64,000 bases of DNA from Colius striatus (Eukaryota > Chordata > Aves > Coliiformes > Coliidae). Position numbers and translations under genes: made by a program. Position 1 is the stretch's first letter; each line of letters opens with the position of its first letter. The stretch lies in contig NC_084771.1 in the NCBI RefSeq assembly GCF_028858725.1, forward strand, positions 4,368,915-4,432,914, given 5' to 3'. Below are positions 24,794 to 38,261 of the stretch, piece by piece. A model generated the notes under the pieces. It was not told the DNA's origin. It made no database searches and was given only the letters and a program-made list of their open reading frames with translations.

Positions 24794-27700
24794 TTGACTG
24801 TTTCTGATAGCCCTAGAATCTTTACTCTGGGCTCTTAAAATGGAGTTCATCCCATTTTTCTTTTGTATTCCCACGTCACTCCCTCCTCCGTTCCTCTTCC
24901 AATTTGACTACTTTTTTTTTAACATGATTGATCAGAAGTCTATCTTAGTCTCTGTTCAGTCCTACTCTTGCCAGGCATTTTATGTTCAGTACAATAGATC
25001 TAAACTCTAGAGCTGAGATGAGAAGAAAGAAATCATAGGAACAGAAAAGGACCAAGAAGAAAATCCTGCAATCCATCAAGAACATTGCTCTTCCATGACT
25101 GAAATGTGTTGTACAGCAACAGTAAAGAAGCTACAGAAAATTGCTTTATTCTGACATTGAACAAGGAACTTCATTAGAAAGAGAAGAGCTATATGCTTGA
25201 TGAAATTGCACTGCCTTTCTTGAACTTCCTCAAGCCCCCTCATGCCTAGGTTATTGCCAACAGTTTAGAGAACTGAATACACCATATGCTTTAAAGGGAT
25301 GTGGGGGAAACTGCTGGAAGTGAATGTAACACAAGGAAAGCTGGAATGGGGAGGAGGACTACCAATGCAACTTTCCTCTTCTGCAAAATCAGTTCAACTA
25401 AAATTGGATAAAAGAACAAGATGATATCTCCCTCCTACATTCCATTCTATTCTTCATACATACTAACATAAGGGTAAGCTTGAAAAATAGCTCTATTTTC
25501 TGCCACACAAAGATGAAAGTTTGGAGATATGTGCAAAAGAAGTTATAAGACTGACTCCAGCCAACAGCTTTCTACTGTTTCAAACCTTGCATGATCTACA
25601 AGAGCACTGTCTCTTGGCAGTGTTAGCTTTTGAGAGTCCTCTCTGGGGGCACAGAAGTGATTTTTCTACTGGCACATAGGCAGGTCACTTAGCCATTGTA
25701 TGTATATCTATTTAGGATGCATGCTGAAGGACACTTTCCAAACAGAATTCAAAAGATCATTTACCTTTCTAAATCACCAGCGGGGTCCACAGCAGGTACG
25801 TAATAGGAGCCTGAAAAACATAAACTTGCTGAAGTTTTTCATTGAATCCACCACTCCCACCAAAGAATTATTGAATGGTCATGCCCCAAACTATTCCTTC
25901 CTTTATTTTCCAGACACAATGTAGCCGACTGAGACCCAAAATCTCATTTAGTGCCTAAGCAGTGGATTTTTTCCAGCACCCAGTTAAACATAAATAAGGA
26001 TTAACTGCATGGTTTATATTAATATATAGGAAGATTTGATACATAGGTTTAACACCATGTACCAGCACTGTGTTAATTTTTGTTTAAAAGAAGAATTAGC
26101 AGAATCTGTCTATCAAAAAGTTTTTTAATAAACTCAAAAGTCCGTGGCATTTTTCTTATAAAGGGAAAACTCTATATGAATACATCAGCAGAGATAAAGG
26201 TAATTAAAAAGGCTTTTAAAAATAGGAAAAAAAGATAGGGAAAACAACTTCAGTTAATTCTTCTTTTCAGGATCTAATTAACCTTAAAAACTGTGAGTCT
26301 CCAGCCTTTCCCATGCATTTCAATGCAACAGAGAATGTCTCTTGCTACGAACTGCAGGTCTGATTTAATGGAGTTTTGATTGAGGATAAAGACAGTAGAG
26401 TCAGTCTGTGGTACCCTCTCTTCACATTGAAAAGTGTCCAATTCCAAAGGCAAATGCACTCAGCTCAGTCATGCCATTAAAGTGTCGGCTACTATTCAGC
26501 GTAAGCAAAGATGGCACAAAGAATGCAAAAGAAACAGCCCTTACAGTAGGTTACAAAGGCAATACAGAAACTGCAAAGGAAAGCACATGCTATTTTTAAA
26601 GTCATGTATACATGCATAAATGTATCTATTTACACACACAGAGCTCACACACACAACTATCACGTGGCAAAATCATACGAAAAGGAGAAAACCCGCTTTG
26701 CTCTCTTTAGGACATTCTCTTGCATTTTTCTCTCTGTATGAAAACAAGCAGAACTCCAGCTGAAGCTGCAGGATCTGACTGCTGGAAAAGTATCTCCTGG
26801 CTGCAAGTAAAAAGTGTTAAAAATAAATCCATTTTCAAAGAGCACTTTTTTTTTCACCAGTGTCGGTACCAACTCATCTCGTATGCACAGCACACACAGA
26901 CCCTGATCCTACGCTGATGTCAGCCTGCCGTAACCCCTCATGCCTCTAGAGGAATTTCTGTGCTGAGATCAGAATCCAGTTCGATGCCAACCGGGTCATA
27001 CCCTGCAGTGGTGCCAGCCACAGATCTCCTCCTGACATCTCTGGAGGTTTTGCATCAGCACTAGTGGCAGTCTGTTAAATTCAGGTCAAGTCACCTGAAA
27101 TGCTCCAGCTTCCTTGTTTCCCAAATGCCTACCAGTTACTATATTTTTAATCAGGAAGAATGAGAGAGACAGGGAGAATTCCCTGACAAAGGTTATCTCC
27201 AAGTTCATGCTGTGTGTCCTTACGCTGCCACATCCAATAAATCGTTAACACCGTCTGTTCCAAGCAGGCTTCCCTGAGACTGGGTTTGTAGGGCCAGCAC
27301 AAATTTATGCAGGTTGCTGCAATATGGAGAAAAAGCTGGTCTGGCACCACAGCTCCTTGTGGACATGGCCAGCCTTCAAATATTTGTGCAATAATATTTC
27401 AAAGTTGAGCTTTCAACTGCTACTGTTGTTTTCAAGAACAAGAGAGATACAGGCAGCCTGTGACCATAGAGTCTGCTCAGCAAGAACAAAGCTCACCCAG
27501 AGCAGCAGATATCTCCTCAAAGCCCTCTGTGCTGGCTTGAAACACCTCAGAAAAGGGAAAGAGCCTATGATTCTATGAAGGAACCATCCCAGGGATCTGG
27601 GACTAGGTGAATGTTTGTGCTCACACAGAGGAAATTCAACCATTTCTTCCTACACATGTGGAAAAAAATTACTGGGACAGCTGCTGTGTCATGCTGTGGC

Positions 27701-30700
27701 TTCCCAGTAGCAGGGGTGAAGGTCATTTCTGACTTCTTTTATTATAGAGGAAATTTTCTCCCAAAAACTAACACAAACAAAACACTGGTAAAGCCCTTTT
27801 TAAGCCCTCAAAGATCCATGTCCATTTGCTTTGCAACAGCTGGCAAGCAATTAAAATGCATGTACATAAACTGGTAGATAGCCTATGCACTTGTACTCAG
27901 CTCAGTTGATGGACTTGCAACCTTTTAACCCTTTGTAAAGCCAGATAATCCAGGCTAACAGAATCAGGATGCCACCCTGAAGGGCATGTATTTTATAGCT
28001 TCCATTTATTTTTTTTGAATCAGAATTTATGACAATCACTGAAGCAAATTGATTAAACCCTAAGCATAAACACACCATGATAGAAAAGTTGTTTTGCTGT
28101 CATCTCAAGGAAGCATCTATTTGCAAAGTATATGGCAATATCAAAGAGCTCTCTATTGATTAAACTTTGAAAATAAAATTGCACCACTTATCATATGCTG
28201 TTTGCAAAAATGCCAATCATTATAATACATAAGCATACTGTGTCTTCCCCCTGAACTCGTTAAATTTATTACTGAGATCCTATCCTGAGCTGCCTACATA
28301 TGGAAAAAATATCTTTCCAATAACACATTAACATTTATAACCAGTATTTAAAGCTGTGCATGGTGCCATCTCAAAAGATAAGGGTCTTTTCAGCATTTCC
28401 AGTATATGTCTAATTTCAGGAGATGGAAGGACAGAGAGGCAACACTGTATTTCAGCTATTTTAAATGACACCAACAAGGAGCCTGACATATAAGTTGGCA
28501 ATCTAATTGCACCTGTCTTTCAGAGGTAGGTGCCTCTTTCACCTTCACATTCAGTTTAAAAACCAGTGAAATTCTTAGTACATCATTCTAAACTACCTGG
28601 CAAGTGCTATCATTCTGCTTGTGCATACAACTATAATTCTACATCTAAACCTTCCTATTACAAGAACTTCCAAGGTATGGAACAAAAGTGATATCACCAC
28701 TTTTTCATAGGTATACTTGCACTCTACAGAAGAAAGAGAGAGATAAGCAATATGATAGCTAACAATTCAACAATGAGGGTTTGGTCCATGACTCATATTA
28801 TCAGATGTTCCTTCAGGTATCAAAAAACTAATAATACTGAATACAAAAGTTAATGACAAACAAGGGTAAAAAATAACAACTGTTTTTTTTTGGGAGAGAA
28901 ATCTGTAGGTGCAATGCACCTGCCTTTGAGCCCAGTTCCTCTCCAGATACAGCATTAAACTACAATTAGCAAAACGAGATCCATTAGCTGCTGATGTTAA
29001 AATACTCTGTAAAAATAAAAGATTCTTGTATTATTAAAAAACTCTTACATTATTCAAGGTAAACAAACTAATGAGAGAGAGGTTTCAGAAAGCTACTTCC
29101 TAAAAAAAGAAAGCATTGCAATGCTTCTACTTGAGATGATCAGGACAACCAACCAGTTCATAGATAAGTAGCTATAAAGGAAAGATGTCATCCCTGTGTA
29201 ATTCCAAGTGCATTGATATCAGTAGCTAGAAGTAATAAAGCCAAACATTGTTATCTACAAAAGCAACAAGAAGACTTCTAGTCAAAAGGCTCAGACCATA
29301 AAAAGTGTAGTGGTTGAAAAGAAAAAATACACTGGAGTAAATATGTGCACACAGAACTGGTTTTGCCTGCACTTTTCAAGATTCCAAGCCAGAGGTGATT
29401 ACTAAAGCTACCAGCTTCACTTGCTGCTCAGTCATGAAGTGGACATTAAAATTTCCTGCTGTGCAAAGGATTATATTGCTTTACAGGAACAAGATTGATA
29501 GATGGTAAAAAAAGAAAGAGATACTATATAAAGGATGGGCAGTTACTCATAAATTGTAAGATTGATAATGGAGAAAAAAGGATAGAAAAGTTATGGAATA
29601 CACACACACACTTTAGACCAAGGCCAAATTCACACTTTCTCTTGCCAAAGCTGTTCCACTCCACATGGAATCTAATGGACTAGAAAGACAACACACAAAG
29701 AACAAGATCCTTCACATCTAGCAGTTAGGATGCATACTTATGCATTGACTATTCAAAAGATTCAGGTGTCCACTGGCATCCCTGGCATTTAGGCTAGAAG
29801 GGAGATGAACAAAAAGCTTCAGCATCCTGGACCACAGTGATTACAATATAAAGTCGAAGTATTATTGTGAGTTCCTTTCCTCTTATTTTCCTTTTCAGTC
29901 CTATTTTAACTGCCCTGTTTCAGTTAGTAAACCATGTTTGGGGCATCATTGCTTTGCTTTAAAGTGAGTTTATGAAGATGGAGATAACTTTGAGGACACC
30001 CAGGAAACCAGTTTCAAGTCCAGGCAAACTGTAATGTCAACAATTGAGACATCAAGTGATATTAAGCAACACTAGAATTTGATCACTGTCAATAGGGAGG
30101 AGATTCTGAGTTTGCCTATTTTTTACCTGAGCATCTCAACCTCATCATAAAATATCATATTAGATACCTGAGATTTGTGTGTGTAACTCCAGGGAGTAGA
30201 AACCAGCTGAAACCTTGGTCCCATGCAGTCAAAAGGAGATTTGTCAGTGAATGACATCTAGGTCATGATTTGATGTATGTTTGTTTTGTGCTTTGTGCAA
30301 CAGTAACTCAGATGTCAAATAAATTTGAAGGTTTCCCTGGAGTTTGGAATCCACAGAATCACAGTTATTCTACGTGATTCTCCCCAACATATCAATGCAA
30401 CCACTATTCTCATAAGTTCTAATTGTCTCATCAATTTCTTTTCATAATACTTTGAATTATTTCTGATACTTCAAAGCCGTTATTTGTAACCAACCAGGCT
30501 CCACAAAGAGAAATTATATAGGGTATTTTTCAGGTAAATGATTATTTTTCAGAGACAGCAAAATTTCTGGTTAAAGTGATGTAGGAAAGTGTGCAGAAAA
30601 GCAGGGAATATTTTTCTTTAATAAAAAAAAAGAGGAAGCTCTTCAATCTCAGAGACTTAACTTTGGAAAAACCAAACCAGAAACTTCCTGAAAGATACAT

Positions 30701-31175
30701 CACTGTCCTTTTTCTTTCATGTTGTAAAGGGTTTTGTTTTGTTTTTTCCTAACTTGTACCTCTTTTCAGAGATAAATGGCTTGCCTTTTCAGTGTATTTT
30801 CTTCTCTATCAACTGAGGCTTCTTGGATTGAACTGTGTTGAGTGACTAGCCATAAACTTGCTTCACCTCTGACACCACCAACCACCATCTCAGTCCACAC
30901 TCACATAGCTTGACACAGTGAAGTACTCACATTGAGCTTATGCAGAAACAAGATCCTGAAACATCCCTGCAAATAATAATGAGCATCTGATCTGAAGTAA
31001 AGATATTTTGAAACCATGAGGCTATTCCAATCCATTGTTACTTGATTTGCCTCTGCTTAAGACCACATCTTCCTTCCTCCTCGTGGGAGGCAGTTGGGTG
31101 AGCAGCCAAACCAAAAATTTGCAGTTTTGAGGCAAAGTTTGATGTGGATTTTTCTGATAGATAAGAGTGGATGAG
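24794..31175. other. Intergenic DNA, no gene seen
   Basis: AT-rich spacer with only short unrecognised open frames (the longest, 88 codons at 27611-27877, has no domain). An 8-bp inverted repeat (30355-30362 with 30374-30381) is the only local structure noted. No RNA gene or promoter is supported. Confidence 0.6.
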
Positions 31176-31753
31176 TGTGGTGGGTTGACCTTGGCTGGAC
31201 ACCAGGAGCAAACTGCTCTATCACTTCCCTCCTCGGCAGGATGGGATGAGAGGACAAAATCAGATGGAAAAAAACCCCAAAAAAACGTGTGGGTCAAGAT
31301 AAAGGCAGCTTAATAACTCAAAAGCAAAGGCTGCTCATGGAAGGAAAGGAAAATAAAGGATTTATTCTCTACTTCCCATCAGCAGGGGATGTCTGTGCAC
31401 TTCCCAGGAAGCAGGGGTTCAGTAGGCATAGCAGCTGCTCCAGAAGACAAATGTCACAATAATGAATGCCTCCATTCCCCCTGCTTTCTCCCAGCTTTTA
31501 TTGATAAGCAGACATCATATGGTATGGAATATCCCCATGGTCAGTTTGGGTCAGCTGTCCTGCCTCTGTCCCTTTCCAAGATTTTGCCCATCCCATTAGT
31601 GAATGGGAGGCAATGCTGGAGAAACAGCCTTGACACTGCACATAGCCACAACACTGCTGTGTTATCAACACCTTTCTAGTCACTCATCCAGAGCACAGCA
31701 CTCTGAGGGCTGCTGTGTGGAAAATTAACTCCACCTCAGCCAGACCAAGTATA
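31176..31753 (-). mobile_element. Solo LTR of an avian endogenous retrovirus (minus strand)
   Basis: On the plus strand it starts 'tgtggtgggttgaccttgg' and ends 'ctcagccagaccaagtata', which is the reverse complement of the same LTR type found at 63234-63778. Matching blocks, read on the minus strand, include 'gagttaattttc', 'gtgctgtgctctgg' and 'gtgttgataacaca'. A minus-strand AATAAA (plus-strand TTTATT at 31361-31366) would be the LTR polyadenylation signal. The flanking five bases are ATGAG on the left and ACGAG on the right, a near-perfect target-site duplication with one C/T difference. No retroviral genes lie beside it, so it is a solo LTR. Confidence 0.85.
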
Positions 31754-34700
31754 ACGAGACCAGTTGATGCAATTCTTAGTCACTTACTTCTGCTGAAGAA
31801 GTGGAAAATTAAAATATCTAATGGCCACTGCCTTTCATCAAATCTAGTTCAAAACATTTGTAAAGGGCAGGGGGAGACCTTGAATGACAGCCAGACATAT
31901 CCACATACTGTGCACACACAGAAAGCACAGTTACAGTTCTGTTAGAAACCAGGTAAAAACCACAAAATCCAAAGACTAAGCACATTTTTATTCCCTTGGC
32001 AATTGTTCACAAATATCTCATGGAATGAACTTAATGGATGAAATTTTGGGGAATACATGGAGTCTGAACAAAAACCTGGGTTTTTTTTCTACTCATCTCA
32101 TCTTTTTCCAGAGCAAACCCATAAATAAATATGTGACCTCTGTGCATAATGACAACTCAATGACACAGCTCTCATTCTGAATGTGGAATATGAAATGCTC
32201 ACTGTGAACTGCTCAAAAATAATCCTCAGGCCATGATTATTCATAGAAATTATTTGGTGGGTAATTTCAATTAAATAAATTCAAGGAATCGAGAAAAAGA
32301 GGCTAAACTAATAGAATACATTATTTATGATGAATAATTCATTTGGAGGATCTTTTCCCCCCCCCCACCATTGCAGAAAGCCAGCTCAAGGCATAAGGCA
32401 CTGGAGTCCCACTTAAGCCCTGTTTTGAGGTCTTAATTGGGGGTTTTCATGATGAATCACTCTGGGCTGGCCCTCTGCCCAGCACTGAATTTCACCCATT
32501 GCTCCTGCTCCTCACATATTGCTAGATATGTCATTAGCACAGTGGGATTTGGATTCTTTCAACTTTACTGCCAAAAAAAATAATGATACAAAGAGATTTC
32601 ATTATGTTTCTTGTAATACTAATAAATAAAGGGAAGAAAGCTCTCACATCAACCTATCAGACTTTCAACACTGAACATTCATCATATCCATACGTCAACT
32701 GCATTATGCAAATATGAGGACCATTACTAAGACACATCCCTTCAGTAAAGCAAGAAGGTAATTTCAACAAGAGTTTCTGAACTGCTAAAAACAGTGGTAT
32801 GCACTTGCACATGCACGATGGGACACTTCATTTAAAAACAGTCAAAGGATGTAACACAGATTATGACACTGAGGAAGTCTGAAAAATTGCACTTCGAAAC
32901 TGTAGTGGTAAATATTACTGTAGACATTCATCCACTTGAAATGAACAATCAATTCACTTTTGTTCTAAGGATGGAAAGAAAACATTTTTTGTTGTTGTTC
33001 TTGATGCTCAGCAATGTCATCACTGAATATCCATCATCAGGGAAATTAATCTCACTGTTCCTATCAAAAAGACCCATTGACATGATGAAACAAAGCACTT
33101 CCAAAAATATTTAACCCACTCAATAAGACCTAAGTGCATGCTTTTAAGTTAAGCATTTGTTCAAAGATCTGATCTGAATCCCACTGAAGTCAGTAAGAGT
33201 CCTTCCACTGACACCAAAGGGCTTTGCATCAGACATAGTGCTTCGCTGAATAGGATGAACACATCCATAAATATCAACTGTCTTACAGTACTTTGCTGGG
33301 TCCTATGCTAAAAGTTATGTGTATATAAGGGAAGGGGAGACTTATTTTTCTATGCAAGAAAGAAAAAAGATGGGATAAAGCTAAAATAAAGTGCGTTCTT
33401 AATTACATAGTGGTGAGTCTGTCCATAACCCCAGTGCACGGACTACCTGGGATGCTTTCTGATAGACAGCTTCTTTATCACACTTCCTGCTGAAATCAGT
33501 ATTGGTGGTATTATAACTCACAAAATCAGTATCTTAAGAATGTTAGGATTCCACACTAATGATACAAAACTTTAGAAAGTGACAGTTATATTGCTGCATT
33601 TTGCACCTCCAATGTAAAATCACGCTGTGCTATTGCAAAACAGGGTACCCCAGATATACTGAAACAGATCATAATAAAATCTCTGGGAAAAAAAATGTTG
33701 TAATTAGATAATGGGTCTCAAAAATATGTATCCATGGCCAGGGTCTGAGTCCTTGCAGGAAGCAGCAACTAAGGGAAGAATTACAAAGCGTGTTGATTTT
33801 AAGTCATAGATCGTTATTTTGTTTTTATTTATACAGTGGGTAGTCAGGGTCAGTAAATCATATTCTGGAGAAGCCCATGGCTCCCCATATCCTCAAATGG
33901 TTGGGGGAAATGGAGCTTGAAAAATGCATCTGGAAATCAACAAAATTCATTACAGGTAATAGCAAAGGCAATGACTGACTGCCAGCAAACAGCAACTCGG
34001 TAGACAGCACACACTCGGAAGCCACTGTCACTCAGAAGTGACCTTCTGCCCACAGATTGGCACATCCACCACTGCCTTTCCACAGAGACTTCACCACAAA
34101 CATCTCTCTCCTCTGCCTCTCTTGGGCATTCATTGCACCAGTTTGCTGTTGCTGGGCAGCACAGTTCAGCAGGGACAGACGCCAGGGCCAGGAAGGGCAG
34201 AGTCTGCCAGCTCCTTCCTCCCTCTCTTTCATGCTCACCCTCCTTCACTCGCTCCTTGCCCATCCCTTGCCCAAAGAAAGCAAGCGAGAGCCAGTGCCTC
34301 CTTTTTCACTCAGTGCTGTTGGATGAGATAAAACCTTGAATTACAAGTAACAATTATTTTTGCATACTTCTCACTGCTAAATCTGGAAACTGTTATTTCC
34401 TTAATAATTACTTTTAAGTGAGGCACAAAAATATCCCACTTACAGTACAGGAAAGATTCCAAAAACGTATGTACTCATGGAGGGAGGATGTCTCCAGCTA
34501 CAAATAGGCACACACACGTGGGCATACAGAGAAATATCCCCTTGGAAAGCAAAAGTATAGGATACTTGCTGAATAGTAATGACAATCTTAGAATCCTAAA
34601 AGCTGACATGGAGTAGCATCTCATATTTTATAGTTCAGGGTCACAGGATGAGGAACACGAGACCACTAAAACCCTAAATTTACAAATTCCCATTGTTTCA

Positions 34701-37599
34701 CCATATCAATCATCATGCTTTGTTCACAAAAATCAATATTGACATCTACTTATACTATATATGTAGGTCTTTCTTTACCCACCACCAGCACCCAGGCTAC
34801 TTTAACAGTTTCTAATGACCAGTACAATTTAAATCTTGCCCTTTATTCAATTCATTAAGATTTTTGCTTAGTTTCCTGCTTCATTCCCTTCTTTATTCCA
34901 CGAGGCTTGGTGGATATGTTTGTTCCTTGTTCATTTCTATACAGAGGAACAGAAATAGACAAACTAGTAGGTAAAGATGCGTAAGTATTGTTTAGCATCC
35001 ATCTGCAGATGCAATGTGGAGAAAGAAAATGATCTCCAAGCTCCCAGACCTATTCTGCTCCCTGGTATTTACTCTCACGGCAGGACAACAGCATGATGTG
35101 CACTAGGCAGCAAGGGTAATGGCCTGTGCCAAATTTTATGTGCTTATGCTTCATGCCATGGTCTGGCATTTTTTCTTTTTCCTTTTCTGCCAGCAGATAG
35201 ATAAAGTGGTCACTTTAGGACCATGCAGGAGCCAAGAGCTGCTCTGGTGTATGTACTAGCGTAAGACTAATATGGATTATTTGAAGTTGCTTAGGGCTGG
35301 TATCAGGCAAGTATTTAGTTCTTTCTTGCTCTGCAGCAGTCTGGGAGCGCAGGTATGGGATAATTAAGGGTTCTTATGCCAGCAGACAAGAGTACTTCAC
35401 GGATAAAAATTTCTAACTGAAGGTGCCACGTGCAGAGTTGTAGAGAGTGCACAGTTTTTCACCTGTGGGAGATGAAAGCTATTGGAACAATTTACCAAAC
35501 GTTATGGCACAATTTCATCATGCACAATTGCTAAAATACCCCTGAATATGTTCTTGGTTTTTCAGCTTCTTGCTTTTCTTTTTCTTAGGAAGTATGATCA
35601 AGTTTAAACAGGAATTAATTCCAATTTGGCTGATAACCTGGGCTATGCAAGATCAAAAAGCCACAGTGGTTCCATTAAGCCTTATAATCCATAAGTCTTT
35701 AAGTTTATGAATCTGTATTCAGTCTTTCTAACTTTACTCCCAAAAAGAGGATGAGGGACCACAGCAAAGTGTTTGGGGAAGAAAGAAATCTTCACTGTGC
35801 TTCCAAATCAGCTCTAACACTTTTCCCAAACCCTCACAGGCTGCTGTATTAACCCACCTCCTGGCCTTCCATGCCTGGAGACTCCCAGATAGTCACAGCC
35901 TGAAAATGTTCCCACATTGAACATGCAAAATAAAAAGGCAGTAAAACAGGTGGGGGAGGGTGGAAAAAAAAGCTGGTTTTTTATATTCTATGGCTTTAAT
36001 TGCAGGGATTATAAAACACTTCAGGCATGCTGAGAAATCATTACTTTGTTCCTAAATAAAAAGCTATAGTTCTCTTTTTTTTTTTTTACCTCCTTGTTCC
36101 TCCTCCTACATCAATGGTTATTATATGCATGCATTTGCAGTGTAATAGAATCAGTATCATCTCTGTGTCTTATTACTGTTGCAATCCCCTAACATGCTGT
36201 TCCTTCCATCCCACATGAATCTGGTAATTACTGCTGAGGCGTACCATGCGTACGCTTCCCTTTCCAAGGCAGCATCAGCACTTGCCACAAACACATTTCC
36301 TATGTACTTACTAGTAAACACAGACAAGTGGGGTGGTGTATGTTGGCCCATGAGCTCATTGCAGGACATTTTGCTTGCTTGCCAGAAAGCTGCACGACAC
36401 TGAAACCCAGGGACATGAAACAAATGTACACTGGGAGATGAGAGAAAAATGCATTGGACCTGCTTCTGCCTTCAGCTTTTGCCCTATGAGTGCTGGCAAT
36501 GCTCTGCAGGGCAGCTTAGGTGAGACGTGGGGAAGGTAGGTTGCAGGAAAGTGTGTGTGCCCCTGTGCATGTGTCAGTGGGGACAGGTGTGTGTGTGGTA
36601 CTCTTGCAGGAAAACATAACAAAAATATCCACCTGGGTCTACTTTTACCTTCTCTCTCTAGGCTCGTGTCCCTAGGCTGTGTTAGGAATATCTGGAAACA
36701 AGATTTGCCATGTTCTGTACTAGTCCAATTTTGCTCCCAAACACCATATTCTAACATTTAAAGAGAAAAAAAAGTCTCTCAGAATAATGATCTGGCTGCT
36801 GATATATTAGTGTTGTAAAACCCCAGATCTGCCACACATATCTTTCTTGATCTTAACATTTTTTTCTTCTAAATCCAACAGGATAAAACAGTTAGAAATG
36901 AAGCAGCTCTGAGTGCATTTCAGAACCCCAGTCTTGTTGAAATTCGGGCAGTATCACATCAAAAGCATTCTCCAGAGAGAGATGCTCCTGCTTTTTCCAC
37001 AACCTCTCCAAATTTTGGGTACAGAAGTTGCAGCTACTCCAATTCCAAACACAAACTCCAGCACTGTTCCAAGCCAGCAGCACTGCAAAGGCACCTGTGC
37101 TGGCTGCTGAAGGATGCAACCTTTTCCAATCTCAAGCCCCCCATAAGAACAGGCAATGCTTTTCTGTTGCTCTTAAAATGTGAGCTCTGATACTTAATGG
37201 CTAAAACATAACACAAGATGACAGTACCACTTTTGCCAAGTCCAGCACTCTCCTGGGAGCAAATCTCTACCTCTAAAGACTAAGTGAAGTGCATGTGGTT
37301 CCTATAAAAATCTGATATTAACATACTCTGTCACGTTAGCACTTTAAAAATTCATTGTGAGCTTTTTTTTTCTCCCTCCTCACTCCCTCACCAGTGTGAA
37401 GGCAAAGTTTTACGTTCCAGATCAAGAGCAGCCATCCTTTCCCGTCAGACTGCTCCGTGGCAGTGCACGGTGCTTAAGCGAAGTCACAATAACCCACATC
37501 CAATATCTTGTTCTCTCTTTAAAGGCAGCCAAACGCTAAACCCTAACATCGCGATTTAGCAGCGGGGCTTGTCTAGCCAGTGGGAATGATCATGTTAGA
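31754..37599. other. Intergenic DNA upstream of SLITRK2
   Basis: Mostly AT-rich spacer. A moderately GC-rich, low-complexity stretch at 33960-34330 has overlapping open frames on both strands (up to 108 codons), which I treat as compositional. Around 36160-36420 there is a tract with 'gcgtaccatgcgtacgc' (36239-36255) and a TAATTA homeodomain-type core (near 36225) that could be a regulatory element. I cannot support any gene. Confidence 0.55.
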
Positions 37600-37849
37600 C
37601 GTAGTATGAGCTGCTCGGCACTCGCTGAGCTTGGAGAGCGTGTAGGGATTGTGGCACACGACTGCCGTTACCTGCCAGCCGGCTTTGGGGGAAGGTGCGG
37701 AACTTCCCTCAACGTGTAGACAAAACGCCGACGCGCCGGACAGAGCGCGGCGCGGTAATTTGGGGATGGGAGTTGCTGCAGCCGGAATGGGGCACAGATG
37801 CTGATGCCAGATCCGGGTTTTGCAGTACCCGTGCTCCGACAGCCAGACT

Positions 37850-37909
37850 GTGCGTGTGTGGTGCGTGTGTGTGCGTGTATGTGTGTGTGCATGTGTCGTG
37901 CGTGCGCGG
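37850..37909. repeat. TG/CG-rich alternating purine-pyrimidine tract
   Basis: About 60 bp of imperfect GTGTG/GCGTG repeats at the upstream edge of the CpG island. Alternating purine-pyrimidine tracts, especially with CG steps, can adopt Z-DNA under negative supercoiling near active promoters. Confidence 0.85.
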
Positions 37910-37961
37910 TTGCCGGCTCGCTTGTGCCGAAGAAGCTGTTTGACTTGCTCTCGATTTGCAG

Positions 37962-38005
37962 GGCGCGGATTTAAAGACTCGGGACCCAAAATTCTCCGGA
38001 TCCAG
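37962..38005 (+). other. Possible 44-bp noncoding exon upstream of SLITRK2
   Basis: An acceptor-like site ('ttgctctcgatttgcag', AG at 37960-37961) and a consensus donor ('ccag|gtaaat', GT at 38006-38007) bracket 44 bp. If used, it would be an alternative 5' UTR exon. Alternatively the donor could end a longer first exon starting further upstream. The evidence is only the splice consensus. Confidence 0.25.
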
Positions 38006-38148
38006 GTAAATCCGCTTGTTACCTTATTCCACTGCCTGGCTCCGAGTCCCCCGCGCTGTCCTGGGCGCGGCGCGGCCGCGGGTGCTGTCGGAGCGCTCCC
38101 GCGATGAGCTGCCGAGCCGGGAGCGGAGCCGGTGGCGAGAGCTACCGT

Positions 38149-38183
38149 GGGGGGGGGTGGGGGGGCGGGAGGAGGAGGGGGGG
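38149..38183 (+). other. G-quadruplex-type G tract in the promoter
   Basis: Runs of nine, eight, three and seven or so G bases separated by one to three bases satisfy the usual four-run rule for an intramolecular G-quadruplex on the plus (coding) strand. A second G-rich run follows at 38205-38224. It lies 70 to 100 bp upstream of the CRE. Confidence 0.8.
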
Positions 38184-38250
38184 ACACGACACACACGAAG
38201 GAAAGGGAGTGGGGGGGGCTGGGAAAAACGTGTCCCCCCCGCCCCCGGCG

Positions 38251-38258
38251 TGACGTCA
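38251..38258. promoter_or_regulatory. Full palindromic CRE (TGACGTCA)
   Basis: The exact eight-base cAMP response element, the binding site of CREB/ATF factors, sits inside the CpG island about 280 bp upstream of the splice donor of the inferred first exon. Full CREs in CpG islands close to start sites are commonly occupied in neurons, which suits a synaptic gene. Function is inferred from the motif and its position only. Confidence 0.75.
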
Positions 38259-38261
38259 GCG

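Noticed and set aside
30351..30382. 'cagaatcacag' resembling a minus-strand CR1 tail
   Set aside because: The sequence after it does not continue into the CR1 3' UTR. It is better described as a short inverted repeat.
33937..34339. Several overlapping 68 to 108 codon frames on both strands
   Set aside because: Low-complexity Ser, Pro and Cys composition in a locally GC-rich tract, with no conserved motif or splice context.
36356..36757. 133-codon minus-strand frame
   Set aside because: No domain, no promoter or splice support, and plus-strand frames overlap it. Chance in slightly GC-rich sequence is enough to explain it.
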